DNA of 64,000 bases from Dorea sp. 5-2 (GTDB taxonomy: Bacteria > Bacillota > Clostridia > Lachnospirales > Lachnospiraceae), in the NCBI RefSeq assembly GCF_000403455.2, contig NZ_KE159737.1, forward strand, positions 52,797-116,796, read 5' to 3'. The notes beneath the pieces are model-generated. The model did no database searches and was not told the origin of the DNA. It worked only from the letters and a program-made list of their open reading frames with translations. Each line of letters starts with the position of its first letter. Position 1 is the stretch's first letter. The position numbers and the translations under genes were made by a program. Of the stretch, positions 62,009 through 64,000 are shown in pieces.

Positions 62009-62833
62009 ATGAATTTATTTCCACCGGCTGAAGTAGCAAAAAATTATATTGCAACAGGAAAAGGAAAGGTCAGTACGCCGGTTCCGAAGATGTTTCTTCT
62101 GGCGGTTCTGGCGGGAGTTTTTATTGCGATGGGAGGTATCGGAGCGACGACGGCGGCAGTGTCGATCCCGCTTCCGTCTGTGGGAAAGCTCGTAGGCGCG
62201 TGCGTATTCCCGGGCGGGCTTACGATGGTCCTTCTTGCGGGGAGCGAACTCTTTACGGGGAACTGCCTGCTTACGATCCCGCTTCTGGAAAGAGAGATCA
62301 CGGTAGCAGGGATGGCGAAGAACTGGGCGGTCGTGTATCTTGGAAATTTTGCGGGGAGCCTTCTTGCGGCGGCAGGCGTGGTTTTTTCACATCAGATCAG
62401 CCTTTTTGGCAATGGAATGGCTGTATCCGTTATCTCTACGGCAGCCGGCAAATGTTCGCTTTCCTTCGGAGACGCGCTGATAAAGGGGATTCTGTGTAAT
62501 TTCCTCGTGTGCATCGCGGTGTGGATCTCCTTTGCGGCAAAGGATGCGGCGGGGAAGATCGCGGGATTATTTTTCCCGATCATGATCTTCGTGCTGAGCG
62601 GGTTTGAACACAGTATTGCAAATATGTATTATATCGCGGCGGGTTTATTTGCGAAGGGTATTCCGTCCTATGCCCAGGCGGCGGCAGAGGCGGGAGTCGA
62701 AACAGGCTCGCTGACCTGGGGGAATTTTCTAGGGGCGAACCTTCTTCCGGTCACGATCGGGAATATCATCGGCGGCGCCGTATGCGTAGGCTGTGCTTAC
62801 TGGTTTATTTACCTGAAAAAAACAGAAAAATAA
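62009..62833 (+). CDS. Formate/nitrite transporter family channel
   Basis: 274 aa with six or seven membrane helices. LAVLAGVFIAMGGIGATTAA, CVFPGGLTMVLLAGSELFTG NCLL-type loop, ILCNFLVCIAVWISFAAKDA AGK and FFPIMIFVLSGFEHSIANMY are the FNT (FocA/NirC/FdhC) signatures, including the FEHSIANMY segment near the central His. It forms a pentameric channel for formate or other small anions. It lies 142 bases after the nitrogenase-like operon with its own ribosome-binding site (AGGAGGTAAGAAC) and has clearly higher GC codon use, so it is probably a separate core gene. Confidence 0.93.
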   Translation: MNLFPPAEVAKNYIATGKGKVSTPVPKMFLLAVLAGVFIAMGGIGATTAAVSIPLPSVGKLVGACVFPGGLTMVLLAGSELFTGNCLLTIPLLEREITVAGMAKNWAVVYLGNFAGSLLAAAGVVFSHQISLFGNGMAVSVISTAAGKCSLSFGDALIKGILCNFLVCIAVWISFAAKDAAGKIAGLFFPIMIFVLSGFEHSIANMYYIAAGLFAKGIPSYAQAAAEAGVETGSLTWGNFLGANLLPVTIGNIIGGAVCVGCAYWFIYLKKTEK

Positions 62834-62904
62834 CTTCTCGGAATTTCAATAAATGAGATATCGAGTGCCTGCCCCTTTGCTACAGGCAAACTTTAAAATG
62901 GGCG

Positions 62905-62947
62905 GATTTCGTAACAGTGAAGCCGGAAGGCTGAACTGTTACGAATC
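62905..62947. repeat. 43-bp near-perfect palindrome
   Basis: GATTTCGTAACAGT, GA, AGCC, GGAA loop, GGCT, GA, ACTGTTACGAATC: about 17 paired bases with symmetrical GA mismatches. It lies in the 397-base gene-free interval 62834-63230, with no T tract, so it is unlike an ordinary terminator and resembles an interspersed palindromic repeat unit. The rest of the interval shows nothing else I can support. Confidence 0.6.
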
Positions 62948-63230
62948 TTCAAAATTTCAAAAGAACATCGGAAAACGTGTTGTATACCAGAAAAGAATGT
63001 GTTATAGTATTTTCACATCAAAGACGATCAATAATCCAGGTAATCTTATTTTCTTAATCTGACATTCGTCAGGATTTACCCATTATGTGATTTGAAATTA
63101 TGTAATCCCAAAGGACAGGTGGTGTTTGCCATGAAATGTATTTAATCTTATTTTTGTTTCATTTTACCTGAGTTTAACGGCTCTGAACCCTTGCATACAG
63201 GCAGACAATTGAATATAATGGAGGTAGTGG

Positions 63231-64000
63231 ATGGCAGACAATCTCTTGCAGTGGCATGACGGGTTTCATGCTTCACTTCAGATCGAACTTCGGGGAGAAG
63301 CTGCGCAGCTAGAATTCTATTCAGAGCATGAATTATATAAGAAGGCTCTGCGTGTCGATACTCTGGTCATAAAGAATTCTGATGATACGCCTGTACAAAA
63401 GAAGATCGGGAAAATTTTCCGGAAATACAACTTAATAGAGTATAAAAGTCCTGGTGATTATCTGAGCATCAATGATTTTTACAAAGTATATGGATATGCC
63501 TGTCTCTATCAATCGAATACGGAGAAGACCCATGAGATTGCCATGAAGGATGTGACCATAACTTTCGTGTGCAGCCATTATCCAAGAAAAATGCTGAAGA
63601 TCTTGAAGGAAGAGAGAAAGATCGAAGCAGAACGGATAGAGAATGGGATCTATAGGCTGAAAAATGACTCGATCGCGATGCAGATACTGGTGACCTGGCA
63701 GCTTTCGGCGGAAGAGAACCGGTGGCTTACCAGCCTGACACGGAATCTGCCAATGAATGAGAATACCAAGATGCTGTTAAGAGAATATCAGCGGAATAAG
63801 GGATCTATATTGTATCAGTCGGCGATGGATCTGATCATGCAGGCGAATAAAGGAATTATGGAGGAGGACGGAAGTATGGTATGTGATGTATTAAAAGAGA
63901 TCTTCGCTGATGAATGGAAAGAGAAAGAACTTCAGATGCAGGAGAAGGAGAGCCGGATGCAGGAGAAGGAGAGCCGGATGCAGGAGAAGGAGAGCCGGAT
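63231..64000 (+). CDS. PD-(D/E)XK-like (Rpn-type) protein, cut by window edge
   Basis: The ATG at 63231 (ATGGAGGTAGTGG upstream) opens a frame of 256 codons that runs off the right edge. It begins MADNLLQWHDGFHASLQIEL; VDTLVIKNSDDTPVQKKIGK and NLIEYKSPGDYLSINDFYKV carry the Asp ... Glu-X-Lys pattern of the PD-(D/E)XK nuclease-like proteins abundant in Lachnospiraceae and related to Rpn/transposase-associated families. The visible end is a charged helix with repeats of MQEKESR. Role unknown, possibly recombination-related. Confidence 0.7.
   Translation, partial: MADNLLQWHDGFHASLQIELRGEAAQLEFYSEHELYKKALRVDTLVIKNSDDTPVQKKIGKIFRKYNLIEYKSPGDYLSINDFYKVYGYACLYQSNTEKTHEIAMKDVTITFVCSHYPRKMLKILKEERKIEAERIENGIYRLKNDSIAMQILVTWQLSAEENRWLTSLTRNLPMNENTKMLLREYQRNKGSILYQSAMDLIMQANKGIMEEDGSMVCDVLKEIFADEWKEKELQMQEKESRMQEKESRMQEKESR
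63936..64000 (+). repeat. 21-bp in-frame minisatellite
   Basis: ATGCAGGAGAAGGAGAGCCG plus G is repeated exactly at 63936-63956, 63957-63977 and 63978-63998, and continues to the window end. It encodes MQEKESR heptads (coiled-coil-like). Exact identity implies recent expansion; unit length keeps the frame. Confidence 0.85.

Noticed and set aside
62853..63062. Small open frame after the formate/nitrite channel
   Set aside because: It runs through the 43-bp palindrome, has no ribosome-binding site and shows no protein-like features.

Overview
The window reads as a chromosomal segment of a motile, Gram-positive gut anaerobe of the Lachnospiraceae/Clostridia type. The evidence is several short Lachnospiraceae-style flagellins, strong AGGAGG ribosome-binding sites, a rpmG-secE-nusG-rplK-rplA order, a type III glutamine synthetase, a minimal SufC/SufBD pair, a PucR-LUD pair and decayed AAA-ATPase/PD-(D/E)XK genes common in that family. 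The genus cannot be fixed by reading alone. Base composition is uneven: positions 1-14.6 kb are visibly AT-rich, while about 33.7-48 kb is much more GC-rich.

1-16.6 kb is a surface-glycan (flagellin or cell-surface) biosynthesis region that looks assembled by transfer and is partly decaying. It holds glycosyltransferases, a UDP-sugar dehydrogenase, a methyltransferase, a sugar N-formyltransferase, two deacetylase-fold proteins, a thiolase / 3-hydroxyacyl-CoA dehydrogenase / LpxD-like acyltransferase trio and a WecB-type epimerase. Two genes carry long poly-G tracts (12 and 13 G) inside the coding sequence. In both, only one length class, which includes 13 G, keeps the frame open, so one gene reads OFF and the other ON: this is a probable phase-variable glycan system. 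A complete IS1595-type element with 8-bp target duplication splits one deacetylase gene. Remnants of a Gfo/Idh oxidoreductase, a glycosyltransferase and two UDP-sugar dehydrogenases lie around the epimerase.

16.6-31.3 kb is a flagellin island: four near-identical flagellin genes, two on each strand, each with the same sigma-28-like promoter (TTAAGATA-N13-CGATA). Interspersed are glycosyltransferase-TPR proteins (1096, 671 and 355 aa) and a fucosyltransferase-fold protein plus a fragment of a second one. These are the likely flagellin glycosylation enzymes.

31.3-33.6 kb holds two deletion-damaged AAA-ATPase/nuclease genes. 33.7-53.2 kb is mostly conserved core: an exo/endonuclease/phosphatase-fold protein, an aminotransferase, cysK, the rpmG-rplA block with duplicated leader hairpins, tRNA-Glu, fba, glnN with a terminator in its leader, a HAAS-like membrane protein, a MATE pump, sufC-sufBD, an Asp/Tyr-repeat membrane protein, tRNA-Leu, a DUF4317 protein, a PucR-type regulator with a LUD protein, and tRNA-Cys behind a structured leader.

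54.3-61.9 kb is the most novel region: a LysR regulator, an amino-acid-type ABC transporter (lipoprotein, permease, ATPase), a DUF169 protein and a complete nitrogenase-like enzyme (NifH-, NifD- and NifK-like) in one tight operon. There are no nitrogenase cofactor-assembly genes, which suggests an uncharacterised reductase coupled to import of a small substrate. A formate/nitrite-type channel follows, and a PD-(D/E)XK-like gene with a 21-bp minisatellite runs off the right edge.
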